Assembly: GCF_029784165.1 (NCBI RefSeq)
Contig: NC_073695.1
Coordinates: forward strand, 163,292,022-163,356,021
Direction: 5' to 3'
Source: Wyeomyia smithii
Lineage: Eukaryota; Arthropoda; Insecta; Diptera; Culicidae
Length of the DNA stretch: 64,000 nt
Numbering within the stretch: position 1 is the stretch's first letter; the number at the start of each line of letters is the position of its first letter. Below the pieces are notes generated by a model. It was not told the origin of the DNA. It saw nothing but the letters and a program-made list of their open reading frames with translations, and did no database searches. Positions 1-10,671 of this stretch are shown piece by piece. The translations under genes were made by a program, and so were the position numbers.

Positions 1-99
1 ATGAGGTTTGTAAATGAGTTACATTACTTGAATAAACAAACAAGTATAGAAAAATAAGTTGCCCAAGATTTTAATTTGGAATTAAAAGTTTGTTCGAAT
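1..99. other. AT-rich sequence upstream of the copia remnant, no gene seen
   Basis: No coding signal or recognisable repeat end was seen. It may hold decayed gag or leader sequence of the copia element that follows. No 5' LTR matching the candidate 3' LTR near 3.7 kb was found, so the 5' LTR is either outside the window or deleted. Confidence 0.4.
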
Positions 100-102
100 T
101 TT

Positions 103-778
103 TTTCCTCATACGTTATTTCATGAAATTTGATTGAGTCATTCGAATGTATCGAACTGCTGGAGGATTAATCGATGACGTTGATGTTGTATGCCGTTTGC
201 TGCTTTCTGTCGGTTAAGCATATGATATAGTAGTTACTTCACTTGAATCTCTGCCGGTGGAGCAACTAACGATGGAATTTGAAAAATGTCGTCTTCTCGA
301 TGAGGAAATCAAACGGAAGACAACAGATAATCGTCAGGTCAAGGAAGACTCGGCTGCATTCTCGGAAGGTGCTGTGCGAAAGCAGACACAAAAACAATTG
401 TTTCTTAAATGCTTCGGTTGTCAGAAGATAGGACACAAAATCGTGGATTGTCCGGAAAGGAAGAAAGCTGAAAGAAAATTTGACAAGTCAAGTGCTTATG
501 TTGCCGAAGAAAAGAATAATGAGGTATTGTTTTTCACATACAATCAGGTTTTGCTTTCGCATACAAACAAAGTTCGTTGGTTCATTGACTCAGGAGCCAC
601 CGAGCATATCTGCAACGATAAGAAACTTTTCCCAAAGCAAGAATTGTTGGATTCACCCATGAAAATTGCTGTAGCGAAAAATGGTGAAAGGGTAACAGAA
701 AAATACAAAGGAAATATTCCTGTTATATCGGCTGTTGATGGCAAAATGATTACGGCAACGGTTGCTGATGCTGTGTAA
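103..778 (+). pseudogene. copia gag C-terminal part and protease, broken
   Basis: Gag packages the retrotransposon RNA and the aspartic protease cleaves the polyprotein. Gag-like codons (DDVDVVCRLLLSV) are readable from about 170 and are cut by an in-frame TAA near 214. The open frame from 257 includes the copia-typical phrase FEKCRLLDEEIKR, then a CCHC zinc knuckle (CFGCQKIGHKIVDC, residues about 53-66). The protease active site is in WFIDSGATEHIC (residues about 108-119), with the DSGA form usual in copia. The frame ends at a TAA at 776. The downstream protease-side segment resumes at about 833 (KVVFEGG and GQRCEKLYEINFY), so a stop and a frameshift separate the two. The 257 ATG is only the first Met after the upstream stop, not a natural start. 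Confidence 0.85.
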
Positions 779-832
779 ATTCCGGATGCTCGTTGTAATT
801 AACTTTAAATAAGCAAGATCGAATCAGCAGGT

Positions 833-1807
833 ATGAAAGTTGTGTTCGAAGGTGGTCGGGTAGAGATTATACAGAACTCAGTGGTGGTGGCCACTGGCCA
901 AAGATGTGAAAAACTTTATGAGATAAACTTTTATGCACAAAGGATGAAGCCGATTCTTTTTTATTTACCGGAAAAATTACTAAGGCGATGGAGTTGTGGT
1001 ATCGTAGATACGGCCACCTCGGTGAGGAGAACTTATTAAAATTGATTAAAAATGGAAAGGTGGAAGGCTTAAAGGCTGATAAACGGCGATAATTCAATGG
1101 TTATTTGTGAGTCGTGTGTGTCAGCAAAACAAACGAGAAATCCATTCAAGTTGAAGAAAGAACGGCGATCAACTCGGGTGCTAGAGCTTGTGCACTCGGA
1201 CGTTTGCGGGCCTTTAACGCCAGCCGGATGGAATGGTCACAAACATTTTGTGACATTCATTGACGATTGGTCACGTTTTACTGAAGTATTTCTGATTCAG
1301 TCCAAAGATCAAGTGGCTGAATGTTTTAAGGAATACGAGATGGAAATGACAGCGGAGTTTGGTGTTAGAATTTCCCGTTTCCGTTCGGATAATGGTAGGG
1401 AATATGCGGGTAAAGAAATACGATCGTTCTGTAAACGCAGGGGCATTAAAAGAGAAATAAAATAGAATCCATATTCTCCTGAACAGAATGGCGTCTGTGA
1501 GAGGATGAACAGAACGTTGGTGGAAAAGGCTCGTTCAATGCTTTTCGATTCCGGAGTTGATCGTGTATTTTGGGGTGAGGCAGTGCAAACCGCTGCGTTT
1601 CTCTCGAACAGGAGTCCAGCAAGTGCTATTGGTGCAAAGACGACACTATTCGAAATGTGGGAAGGGAGAAAACCCTTTGTTTCGAAATTGAGGGTATTTG
1701 GCTCCACTGCCTATTGTCATATTCCGAAACAAAACCGTAAAAAGCTTGACGAGAAATCTTGGAAGGGTATATTTATCGGTTACGGTATAAACGGTTACCG
1801 TATCTAG
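833..1807 (+). pseudogene. copia integrase, broken
   Basis: Integrase inserts the cDNA into the genome. The zinc-binding region is read as LWYRRYGHLGEENLL (about 992-1036) and CESCVSAKQTR (about 1103-1135). The first His of the usual WHRR motif is Tyr here. The catalytic triad is visible: HSDVCGPL (D), FRSDNGREY (D), and EQNGVCERMNRTL (E) just after an in-frame TAG at 1463-1465. Part of the copia IN C-terminal region follows (LRVFGSTAYCHIP and WKGIFIGYGINGYRI) and stops at a TAG at 1805-1807. A frameshift lies between about 960 and 1000 and a TAA near 1090. The product is clearly nonfunctional. Confidence 0.85.
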
Positions 1808-1872
1808 GACCCTCGTTAGGAGAGAATAGTTACTGTTCGTGATGTTGTCTTTGATGAAAATGTGCAGGCGAT

Positions 1873-2920
1873 ATGCTTGAAGCAACAGGCTCCGAAATAG
1901 TGAAGACAGTTCAAGTTGCAGATAGTTCTTCTGTAGGGAAAGAAGATGACGATGTTTTAGATTGTATTTCTGAAAATGGTGAGGAGAATGGTTCAGATAG
2001 AGAATTGCCGGATGAAGTTGATAGCGTTGAGGAGTCTTGCGGGTTTGACAGTTGTAATACGGAATCTTCAGACGAGCAACAAAATGTACCTGGTCGTGTT
2101 CGACAGCCACCAATATGGCAAAAAGATTACGATATGACTTTCGCTGGTTTCGCTCTTGGTGCCATGGAGAATGTTGATAATCTACCATGCACTATTGCAG
2201 AATTAAAAAAAAGACCCGATTGGTTGAAATGGAAAATAGCTGTCGAAGAAGAAATGCACTCACTGCGGAAAAATAACACATGGTCGCTGACAAAGCTTCC
2301 GAAAGGTCGGGAGGCTATTACGTGTAAGTGGGTGTTTCGGATTAAGCCCGGAGAAGGTGAAGAACCAGACCGATACGAAGCACGGCTAGTTGCGCGTGGC
2401 TTTACACAGCGATGTGGTTTCGATTATAGGGAGACCTATTCGCCGGTTACAAAGTTGAAAACATTGCGGATGATGTTGGCCATTGCAAATCATGAGCGAA
2501 TGTACATACATCAAATGGACGTACACACAGCATTCCTCAATGGAGACCTTAACACAGAAATATTTATGACACAACCTGAGGGCTTCGTACACGGTGATGG
2601 ATTAGTATGTCGACTTAATAAATCCCTTTATGGTCTCAAGCAAGCTTCAAAAGCTTGGAACGATAAATTTCATCGTTTTCGGCTTCAAAAGAACGCTTGG
2701 TGATCAATGTTTGTACGTACGAGGTGATGAACAAAAGAAGATGTTCTTGTTGTTGTATGTTGACGATATCTTGCTATTTGGGCATGATCTTCGAGAGATC
2801 AAAGTTGTGAAGAACTCTCTGTCGAAAGCGTTTGAAATGGTGGATTCAGGTGATGCATCAAGTTTCCTCAGAATAAAAATTGAGCGTGACGTGGAGCGTC
2901 GTATTTTGCGAATTAGTTAG
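1873..2920 (+). pseudogene. copia reverse transcriptase, frameshifted
   Basis: An acidic linker (about 1873-2100) leads into the RT, which copies the element RNA. Recognisable blocks are WKIAVEEEMHSLRKNNTW, CKWVFRIKPG, RYEARLVARGFTQ, QMDVHTAFLNGDL (first catalytic Asp), LNKSLYGLKQASKAWN, and then, one frame away, FLLLYVDDILLFG with the YVDD box at about 2755-2766. The frame changes between about 2660 and 2700. An in-frame TAG at 2918-2920 interrupts the thumb region. All main catalytic motifs are retained, so the decay is mostly by frameshift and nonsense mutation. Confidence 0.88.
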
Positions 2921-3674
2921 CAAAGGTATCTACAAGATTTGTTGAAACGATTCAACATGTCTGATTGCAAACCAAGTTCGGTTCCAATGTAGAGTCATCT
3001 GCGACTGGAAAAGGGAGTGGAGTCGAATCGTACATCAAAAACATATCGAGAGTTAATTGGTTGCTTGATGTGTGTCACGTTGACCACTCGACCGGATCTG
3101 TCTGCCACAGTGAACTACTTCAGTCAGTTCCAGAGCTGCCCAACGGAAGAACACTGGACATATCTGAAACGTGTTTTACGATATGTTAAAGGATCAGTGG
3201 GTGTTGGTTTGGAGTACAAAGTAGATGACAGAGAACCGTTGTTGGTAGCGTTCTGCCGACTGGGCGAATTATGTTGTAGATTGGCGCTCTGTTACAGGCT
3301 ATTTATTTAAAGTTTTTGGGCGACTTGAAAGCAAAGGACGGTTTCTCTGTCATCAACTGAAGCAGAATTGGTGGCAATTTGTGAGGATGGTGCGACTTCT
3401 GGAGGAGTTGGGTTTTCAAATCAAATTGCCGGTTACCTATTTTGAAGATAATCAATCTGCAATCAAGGTGCTTGAAGAACCAAGGGATCGAAGTAAGCTG
3501 AAACATATTGATGTCAAGCACAGTTTCGTGAAAGAATTGGTACAAGATCAGTGCATTAAATTGAAATATTTACCGTCAGAAAAACAGGAAGCTGATATGC
3601 TAACCAAGGGATTATCTGCAGGGCCATTTCAGCGCCTGAGAGCTGCGGTTGGCCGTGTAGTTTGCATAAATTAA
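2921..3674 (+). pseudogene. copia RT C-terminal connection and RNase H, broken
   Basis: This segment continues the polyprotein: QRYLQDLLKRFNMSDCKP, a TAG near 2990, then TYRELIGCLMCVTLTTRPDL and HWTYLKRVLRYVKG. RNase H, which removes RNA from the hybrid, is seen as YFEDNQSAIKVLEEP and KHIDVKHSFVKELV, ending in MLTKGLSAGPFQRLR, the usual copia C-terminus. A frameshift occurs between about 3240 and 3390, where the first RNase H acidic block is degraded. The frame ends at TAA 3672-3674, directly before the purine-rich stretch. Confidence 0.85.
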
Positions 3675-3681
3675 TGAGGGG

Positions 3682-4690
3682 TATTGAGAAGTTATTTATA
3701 CCTTAATTAATGAGTAAAACATTGGTAGCGTGTAAGTTCCCCTACATACGATGTGCGCTCCTCATCGAATAGCAGAGATGCCAGACTTTTTTTTGGCAAG
3801 TCTGTATAATCCATAAAAATGTCTGTATAAGTCTGTATACCGCTGCGAAAAAAAGTTACCGATACATTGATACCTAATTATTTGTCGACCTGTCAGATTG
3901 TTTTGTTTTATTGCTTGTTTTGATTGTTCTTTTTCGAGGCTATCATAGTTGGTAGATTAATCGATAACTAATTTATCTTTAAAATCTAAGTAACACATAG
4001 AAGTAAGAGTCTTTCCCGTGATAAAAATCGTCGTTCGTCGTAATGTAGCTAAACTGATACATGATGGCAGAAGTCTCGCGGTTATAAAAATAGTACCTTC
4101 AAGGTTTGGGACATTTTAAGCAATTCTTCAACGTTGGATATTGCTCCGAATGGAACAAACGGTCTTTTCACCAATATAACCTGCATGGCAATCGATCGAG
4201 ACAATCAGCTGTTTGTTACTGGGGGCGAAACAGGCAGATTAGTGCCCACGGGGCCGATAAAAACCCCGATAGCCTGACTCGATTCCCGTTGTCATGATTT
4301 CACTCTCAAAAACGCATGATTAATATGTTCAGCAAAGTGTTCAGTTCCTAGTTCACTTTTTCCAGCAACGGCTACAGTGACTTTTGGTTTTTGTGTTCGT
4401 TTTTTTGTGTATACTGGTAAAACCATTATGTAGAATATCAGATATCTGTGTAATATCTGTATTATACTAAATGTCTGTATAAAATCTGTAGGCTTATGCG
4501 TGTCTGTATCGCAACACAGAAAGTCTGTATAATACAGATTTGTCTGTATATCTGGCATCTCTGTCGAATACTGTAATTCTGAAAATAACCATGTCAGAGA
4601 AGTTAACCACATTAATAAAGTTTCTTTGAACGATTTATTTCGAGTTATTTCTTTCTAAGAACCTATCGGCCCATTAATCAAGAACATCAG
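3682..4690 (+). repeat. Candidate copia 3' LTR, split by a MITE
   Basis: The sequence after the purine tract begins tgagaagttatttatacc, a plausible TG-starting LTR. It runs to 3771, is interrupted by the MITE at 3772-4563, and resumes at 4564, where an AATAAA signal lies at about 4612-4618. The outer end near 4680-4690 is a guess. No second LTR copy is present in the window to confirm it. Confidence 0.45.
3772..4563. mobile_element. Nonautonomous DNA transposon (0.8 kb) with 7-bp target duplication
   Basis: Terminal inverted repeats cagagatgccaga (3773-3785) and tctggcatctctg (4551-4563) are flanked by the direct repeat tcgaata at 3765-3771 and 4564-4570. Both ends carry repeated tctgtata motifs (subterminal repeats, often transposase binding sites). 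No transposase is encoded. The ends resemble the cagtgatgccacat ends near 29.3, 30.0 and 32.3 kb. The superfamily is not certain; hAT-like is possible, but the duplication seen is 7 bp, not 8. Confidence 0.75.
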
Positions 4691-4906
4691 CTCGATGTGA
4701 CCGATGTGATAGACAATCAAGCTTCGGTGGAATCGATGGAGACGATAGCGAAGACGGAGAATCATAAGATATCCGCTGAGCTAGTGGGTTTCGAAAAGTT
4801 TCTGAAGTAGAACACTTCTCTCAGGAAATTCGGCTACATAGGGATGTGAAATGAAAATCTAAAACCGAAAAAAGTGAAAAATATTTCAAATGCCAATAAA
4901 TCGGTT
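4691..4906. other. No gene seen between the copia remnant and the first inverted repeat
   Basis: AT-rich sequence with short frames only. No repeat ends or coding similarity were recognised. Confidence 0.4.
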
Positions 4907-5084
4907 ATTATTCGATGGATTTCCTTCGTTCTTGCAGCAATAAATTGGAAAATCTTCTAAGATTCTTCTCAAAGGAAGATAATTGGAATTTTATTATTCA
5001 CACTATTGTACTATTGAAAATAGTCAAGCCTTGTCAAAACGAAAAATTCGACCTCTGATTGGTCGTTATATGATTGCTTCCCAA

Positions 5085-5250
5085 GGGGCCGTTCCTAAAC
5101 CACGTGGTCATATTTTGATCACTTTTTTTACCCCCGTACTCCCCAGTGGTCTTTCGTGGTCTTTTGGCCAACCCCCCTCCCCCCTTGCGACTTAAACCAC
5201 GTGGTCATTTCGTCCCCCTCTTTATGACCACGTGGTTTAGGAACGGCCCC
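5085..5250. mobile_element. Short palindromic MITE, about 165 bp
   Basis: The ends ggggccgttcctaaaccacg (from 5085) and its reverse complement (to 5250) bracket a C-rich core. Comparison with the unoccupied site in the opposite arm (around 8860-8875 on the complement) shows that only this segment was added, with a short duplication of cccaa. The clean empty site makes the insertion secure. The superfamily is not clear. Confidence 0.8.
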
Positions 5251-5384
5251 CAAGCACGGTCGACAGAATCATATACCTTGCAATTTATAACATGCTATTT
5301 GGCCTGTTTCAGCCGAAGCCGCTCATAATAGTTCTAGACAGCGACAACAGCAGTCGTCCTCCATTAACAGCAGCACTAGCAGTG

Positions 5385-5585
5385 TAGTGGATACCAGCGA
5401 TGGCGGAGAGCGGCCACAGCTGTGGCGTAGCAATGGATAGCGCACTAGTTGCAGCGGATTCCAGCAACGATAGCAGCTGGGCCAGCTGATGCTGGGACAG
5501 TGGATACCAATGGCAGCGTACCGCGGCCACAACTGTGGCATGGCTATGGATAACGCACTAGTTGCAGCGGATCTCAGCATCGATA
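5385..5585. repeat. Two tandem units of about 105 bp inside the left arm
   Basis: Two neighbouring units share the pattern ending in gatagcgcactagttgcagc followed by ggatcycagca. The same pair occurs inverted in the right arm at about 8525-8740. Short frames across it translate into repeated peptides but show no coding similarity. Confidence 0.6.
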
Positions 5586-6176
5586 GCAGCGAAATGCAGT
5601 CTCTGTGCGATAGTGGGCACTAATAAATGCATTCAATGAAAAGTTGACTCATTTTGACAACACGTGAGCCGTCTAGTTTTGAGTGTTAAATCAGCTTTTC
5701 ACTGTTTATTTTATCACAAGGAATATTTTATTCACACTGTCAGATGAGTGACGCAAAGATGTGATCGGCATCTTATCCGATACTGAAATGAACAACAAAT
5801 TGTCCTTTTCAGGATGAAATAAAAACTTGTTTGAAGAGTTAATGTTTTCTAACGAGTTAGTTCACATTTTTACATTTGTTAAAGTTTTAAATTTTACTTT
5901 CTCTCCGTGTCTCAGAACGTACTGAATTATCTTTTCGTTTAGTCATGAGCACGACATCCAAAAAAATTTCATCTCAAAATTTGAAAATTGTCAAGCCCCA
6001 ACCATGACAACTTACTATATTATTGAAAACGGTCAATCCTTGTTGAAGCGCGAAAGTCGATTGATCTGATTAGTCAACGTTTATTTACTAGAAAAAATGA
6101 CTGACACGCAAGCAGCCGGGTTATCTTTCATATAAAAGTATTCTACTTAAACCTTGCGGTCGTGGCTTTGCACACA

Positions 6177-7446
6177 ACTCTTCTGTTATTTTTTTGTTGT
6201 GTTTCGATGAATATTCGCCCCGACGGAATTAAATCATCTCCTCCACACATATTGAACTGTCCGTAAGCGAATCTTTGGGAAAATCACCAAAATGGTTGCT
6301 ATCACATTCACCCTTGAAGAAATTCCTATTCTCTGCCCTCATAGAGTAAACAAATTAAAGGTGGCAGCACCGTAACTCCGTCAGAACGAATTGCAGAGGG
6401 CAATACTGTCGGAAATTTGAGGTTGCTGTAGTACAAGTCGCGGTTGCTGCTAAGGTGAATAGCGCGTAGTTTGTGTCATATTTTTTCTTCTATTTCCCTG
6501 GCGAAGTGTAGCACTGTTTTTTGTGTAAATCATGCTTAATTTTCGCGCAAAGTACTAACAACAATCTTAACAGGAAACAAGTTTTCCCGCACGAATAGCG
6601 CAGTAAATTCTCTAACTACCTAATACATAGTGACATATTTTATAGAAAGATTTTCGGGGCAGACAACAAATAGTTTTAAAAAACGAAACACACAGTATTC
6701 ATTGCTTTGATGAACCTGCGTGCAAATGCAAAACTGAAATTTTCCACCGTTGAGTTATAGAAGATAAAAATTTTGCCTAACAATCATTGGCTCAAAAATT
6801 TCAACTTGCAATCGTCAGTCTACATACCGTTTACGATAAGAAATTTCCACAAAACGCGAAGTAAAAATATAAAAAAGGGGGTACGGTCCGACAGAGAACC
6901 TCTGTTGCTGGTGCTGCTGACCGTGGAGTAATTCAATTTGCCGTTTGGCTATTGATTCGGGTGAAATTTGTGCTACGTGTATTGCATTGTTTGCATTCAA
7001 AATTGGTGTATAATCGAAAAGGGAAATCTTCGAACAGTCCCTATCATACATTGTGTGCAAAAGAATAGTTCCTTTAAAAATATCAAAGCTCCCAGTGTCA
7101 AATCAAACACCTGCTGAAACATGAAACATTGTTGTTAAATATTAGCACAGATAACAGACATCCAAGCTAGTTTCGCTTCATGTGTAAAAAGATTCAATGG
7201 TTTTTTAGCATGTCGCAATACGCAGTATAGTGGCGCTAAGAACACTAAGAACACAGAACGATTTAATAAAATCGATAGTTTTACAGCTTTTATCGATATT
7301 ATCGCAATAAGAAGGGTTGCGGTTTTTAATGTAGAAATTTCGAGCAGTCGTAATTTGTACACAATCGACAATTTTATTCCTTCCCAGCTTATATTTACGA
7401 TAAATATGTTTGTTTTAATGTTGATTTGAAGAAAAATAACATGAGG
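6177..7446. other. Spacer between the arms of the first inverted repeat; no gene seen
   Basis: About 1.27 kb of AT-rich sequence with short frames only, the longest 111 residues on the minus strand at 7135-7470. No recognisable domain, repeat end or RNA gene was found. Confidence 0.4.
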
Positions 7447-7807
7447 GTTGTCACAAAGCCACGACCGCAAGATTTAAGTAGAATACTTTTACAAGAAAGA
7501 TAACCCGGCTGCTTGCGTGTCAGTCATTTTTTCTAGTAAATGAACGTTAACTAATCAGATCAATCGAATTTTGCGCTTCAACAAGGATTGACCATTTTTA
7601 ATAATATAGTAAGTTGCTTGTCATGGTTGGGGCTTGACAATTTTCAAATTTTGAGATGAAATTTTTTCGGATGTCCTGCTCATGACTGAAGGAAAAGTGA
7701 ATTATCCTTTATACTATTATTATACGTTCTGAGACATAGAAATAAAGTAAAATTTATAACTTTTACAAATTCAAAAATGTGAATTAACTCAAGAGAAAAC
7801 ATTAACG

Positions 7808-8229
7808 TCAAGGTTGCATATTCAATTTAGGGGTGTCAATTCCGTTCAATTTGCCGCGTGCCGGAAGCTCGCTGCACAAGTATAATTTTCTAATTTGATG
7901 TATGACAAACTTGCAGTCTTAAAGTAATGCTACAAGTTTGTTGAAGAAAGCAATGCTCTAGCTCTTGTGCCTAAAGTGTGAGAGCCCATATTCAGCGGGA
8001 TGTTCAGCCGATATTCGCGGTGAATATTTTAATATTCACCGCGAATATTGACTGAATATGGGCTCTTACGCTTCAGGCATAAGAGTTAGAGCATTACACT
8101 ATTCGACAAACTTGTAGTTCTACTTAGGGTCTACTAGTTTGCCATACATCATGTTTCTAAATTGTACTTATGAAGCGAGTTGTCGGCACGCGGCGAAAAA
8201 GTACCCTTAAATTGAATATGCAACCTTGA
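7808..8229. mobile_element. Foldback MITE with a perfect central hairpin
   Basis: The ends tcaaggttgcatattcaat and its complement are flanked by ttaacg at about 7802-7807 and 8230-8235. The whole element is palindromic. The centre has 18-bp perfect arms at 8011-8028 and 8031-8048 with a 2-nt gap, inside larger arms reading agagcccatattcag and ctgaatatgggctct. The left arm of the host inverted repeat lacks the element near 5830-5850, which confirms a private insertion. Confidence 0.8.
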
Positions 8230-8809
8230 TTAACGCTTTAATCATCAGGTTTTTATTTCATCCTGAAAAGGATTTGTTTGTATTGTATTTGTTGTTCAAT
8301 TTAGTATCGGATAAGATGCCGATTACATCTTTGCGTTATCACTGATAGTGCGAACAAAGTATTCGTTGTGATAAAGTAAACAGTGTAATGCTGATATAAC
8401 ACTCAAATCTAGACGGCTCACGACGTGTTGTCAAAATGAGTCAACGTTTCATTGAATGCATTTACTAGTGCCCACGATCGCAATGAGACTGCATTTCACT
8501 AAAGTGCCTCACTGCATCAGGCGCTATCGATGCTGAGATCCGCTGCAACTAGTGCGCTATCCATAGCCATGCCACAGTTGTGGCCGCTATACGCTGCCAT
8601 TGGTATCCGCTGTCCTGCATCAGCTGGCCCAACTGCTATCGTTGCTGGGATCCGCTGCAAATAGTGCGCTATCCATTGCTACGCTACAGCTGTGGCCGCT
8701 TTCCGCTATCGCTGGTATCCACTGCACTGCTAGTGCTGCTGCTAAGGGAGAACGACTGCTGTTGTCGCTGTCAAGAACTATTATGAGCGGCTTCGGCAGA
8801 AACAGGCTC

Positions 8810-8894
8810 TTATATAGGCCAAATAGCATGTTATAAATTGCAAGGTATATGATTCTGTCGACCGTGCTTGGGAAGCAATCATATAACGACCAAT
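8810..8894 (-). promoter_or_regulatory. Possible RNA polymerase II promoter-like region (TATA and ATTGG)
   Basis: On the minus strand an ATTGG box (complement of 8890-8894) lies about 75 bases before TATATAA (complement of 8810-8816), in the context ggcctatataagagcctg. The equivalent place in the left arm reads ggcctg and lacks 12 bases including the TATA box. This is an observation of motifs only; no transcript or gene is evident downstream. Confidence 0.25.
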
Positions 8895-9046
8895 CAGAGG
8901 TCGAATTTTTCGTTTTGACAAGGCTTGACGATTTTCAATAGTACAATAGTGTGGATAATAAAATTACAATTATCTTCTTTTGAGAAGAATCTTAGAAGAT
9001 TTTCCAACCTATTGCTGCAAGAACGAAGGAAATCCATCGAATACTA

Positions 9047-10669
9047 GGGTAAATGACCCAATAGTGGAGGAGCTAAGCACGAGTTATGCATGTTTAGCCA
9101 TGTTTTGGCTAAGATAAACGAGTCTAGCTGGTACTTTTCATTATTTTCTGTTGAAATGGGCTCTACTTGATAGTTTTGCACCTTAAAATTGACTTTAAAC
9201 ACGTTTTGAGGCTTGAAATTAACAAAAATATGCTGTACGCTTTTGCTCCAATAGTTGCGGTAGAGTTCCTATAGTTGCGAATGCGTGTTCCTATAGTTGC
9301 GGTATATAAAACATTCGTGTTTGCTTGGTTAAATGAAGGTTTTTTCTCTAGACTAACATTTAAAAAGGGCTGAAGTTTTTGAGCAGTGTTTTTTTATAAA
9401 CCAACGTATCTGGATATTGACTGATATTGAAAAAAGTTGTAAAGGAATGACTTTTAGAAAATTGCTTGAAATTTTATATAAGATATTGGAAAATTGAATT
9501 TGAGATCCTACATGCATGAAAAATAAAAAGTGATTTAAATTTTGATTTTTTAGATAGTCAATTTACCTAAATCTTTTTTGAACGATTCAAAAAGTTTTTC
9601 TAACAAAAATTCAGTCATGTTTATGAAACATTTTCAACGTAAAACAATGTTGGACATAAAAAAGACTAATAGCGCTCATTTTGAAATGCTTAGAAGAATT
9701 TTAGACGACTAAAGTGTTTGTCTATAAACCTTGGTTTTTGGAAATCTGAGATAACAGTTTCCATATCAACTCACTTTTTTTTTAAATCTTTTTTTTTGTT
9801 CAAGTAAAATTTTAAACACTATCCTAAACGTCTCTTTCTCTTGTGTTTCTCTTGAAATCACCTCTATCACCTCTGCTTCGTACCATGTCTGCGCCTACAT
9901 TTTCTACGTTAGTGTTTACTAAAAGAGCCATCTAGTTTCTGACTGTACATACTGCGAAAGGCTCGTCAAAAGAATTACAAGACCATAAGCAGTGAGTAAG
10001 CATCTATTAAGAGGTCATACATAAGTAACGTAGCATTTTAGGGCTGAGGGCGGCAGACTTTGTGCCCGATCATGTAAACGCGGGGGTAGGGGAAGGTGTG
10101 GTAATTTTTGAACCCAACCTTCCCCTTCCACAGTGATAAGTTACATAATTTACGTATGTCCCCTAGTACCTACTTATCCTTAATATTCGCAATTAGTCCC
10201 ACATAATCTTTTCTAATAAACGTAAATCAGAAATGCGGAACATACCGCAACTACAGGAGAACAGTGTATCCTGTGATCCAATAGTGGAGGAAGTAATTTA
10301 TAGATAGTATGATCACCAATTAACGAACTTCACCTGTGAAACAGTTTCTATAATAATCTACTATCTGGGAAAATAATTATATGAGCATTAATCGTACCAA
10401 AAACACACACATATCTTAAAAACTTTGTGGACAAAATAAGAAAATAGGTAGTGAAGGGTGCCTTCCAGGTAAGTTTCTGAAAAATACAGTTTTTTCCAGT
10501 AGTTTGGATATTTTCAGTACATATTGATATAGTAACGTATGTACTTATGTTTAATCTATTGTTTCTTCAACATGTAGCATAAGAAATTCACCTCTAATTA
10601 ATTTAAACGATGAATTTAAAAGCGATACCGCAACTATTGGTGCTACCACAACTATTGGATCATCTACCC
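9047..10669. mobile_element. Nonautonomous TA-target transposon, 1.6 kb (Tc1/mariner-like ends)
   Basis: The left end gggtaaatgacccaatagt and the complement of the right end gggtagatgatccaatagt differ at two positions and are bounded by TA at 9045-9046 and 10670-10671. Subterminal copies of a caatagttgcgg-type motif cluster at about 9242-9305 and, inverted, at about 10240-10660. No transposase frame is present. It sits exactly where the right arm of the first inverted repeat stops. A second MITE is nested at about 10011-10163. Confidence 0.75.
10011..10163. mobile_element. Small nested MITE
   Basis: Imperfect inverted ends: aggtcatacataagtaacg on the left and the complement of cataatttacgtatgtcccc on the right. 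The interior is G- and C-rich with matching ccttccccttcc and ggggaaggtg blocks. The type is common in mosquito genomes. Target duplication not resolved. Confidence 0.5.
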
Positions 10670-10671
10670 TA

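Larger units (their letters stand above)
100..4690 (+). mobile_element. Degenerate Ty1/copia LTR retrotransposon, 5' incomplete
   Basis: Remnants of gag, protease, integrase, reverse transcriptase and RNase H follow each other on the plus strand in the Ty1/copia order (integrase before RT). This order, the YVDD box and the IN sequence separate it from gypsy and BEL elements. The reading frame is interrupted by at least five stops and several frameshifts, so it cannot encode a working polyprotein. A purine-rich stretch (around 3675-3683) lies just after the RNase H end, as expected for the plus-strand primer. The candidate 3' LTR after it is split by a MITE at 3772-4563. Boundaries are approximate: the 5' LTR is not seen and the 3' end is inferred. 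Confidence 0.85.
4907..9044. repeat. Inverted duplication or long-TIR element, arms about 1.3 and 1.6 kb
   Basis: The left arm (4907-6176) and right arm (7447-9044) are reverse complements with high similarity, for example tcgacctctgattggtcg at about 5049 and its complement near 8887, and the inner ends near 6115-6176 and 7447-7510. The spacer is 6177-7446. The right arm stops where the TA-target element at 9047 begins, so that insertion may have cut it off. Each arm holds a private insertion (5085-5250 on the left, about 7808-8229 on the right), and the opposite arm shows the unoccupied site. No protein-coding region was seen. It could be a foldback or long-TIR transposon or an inverted segmental duplication. 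Confidence 0.75.
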
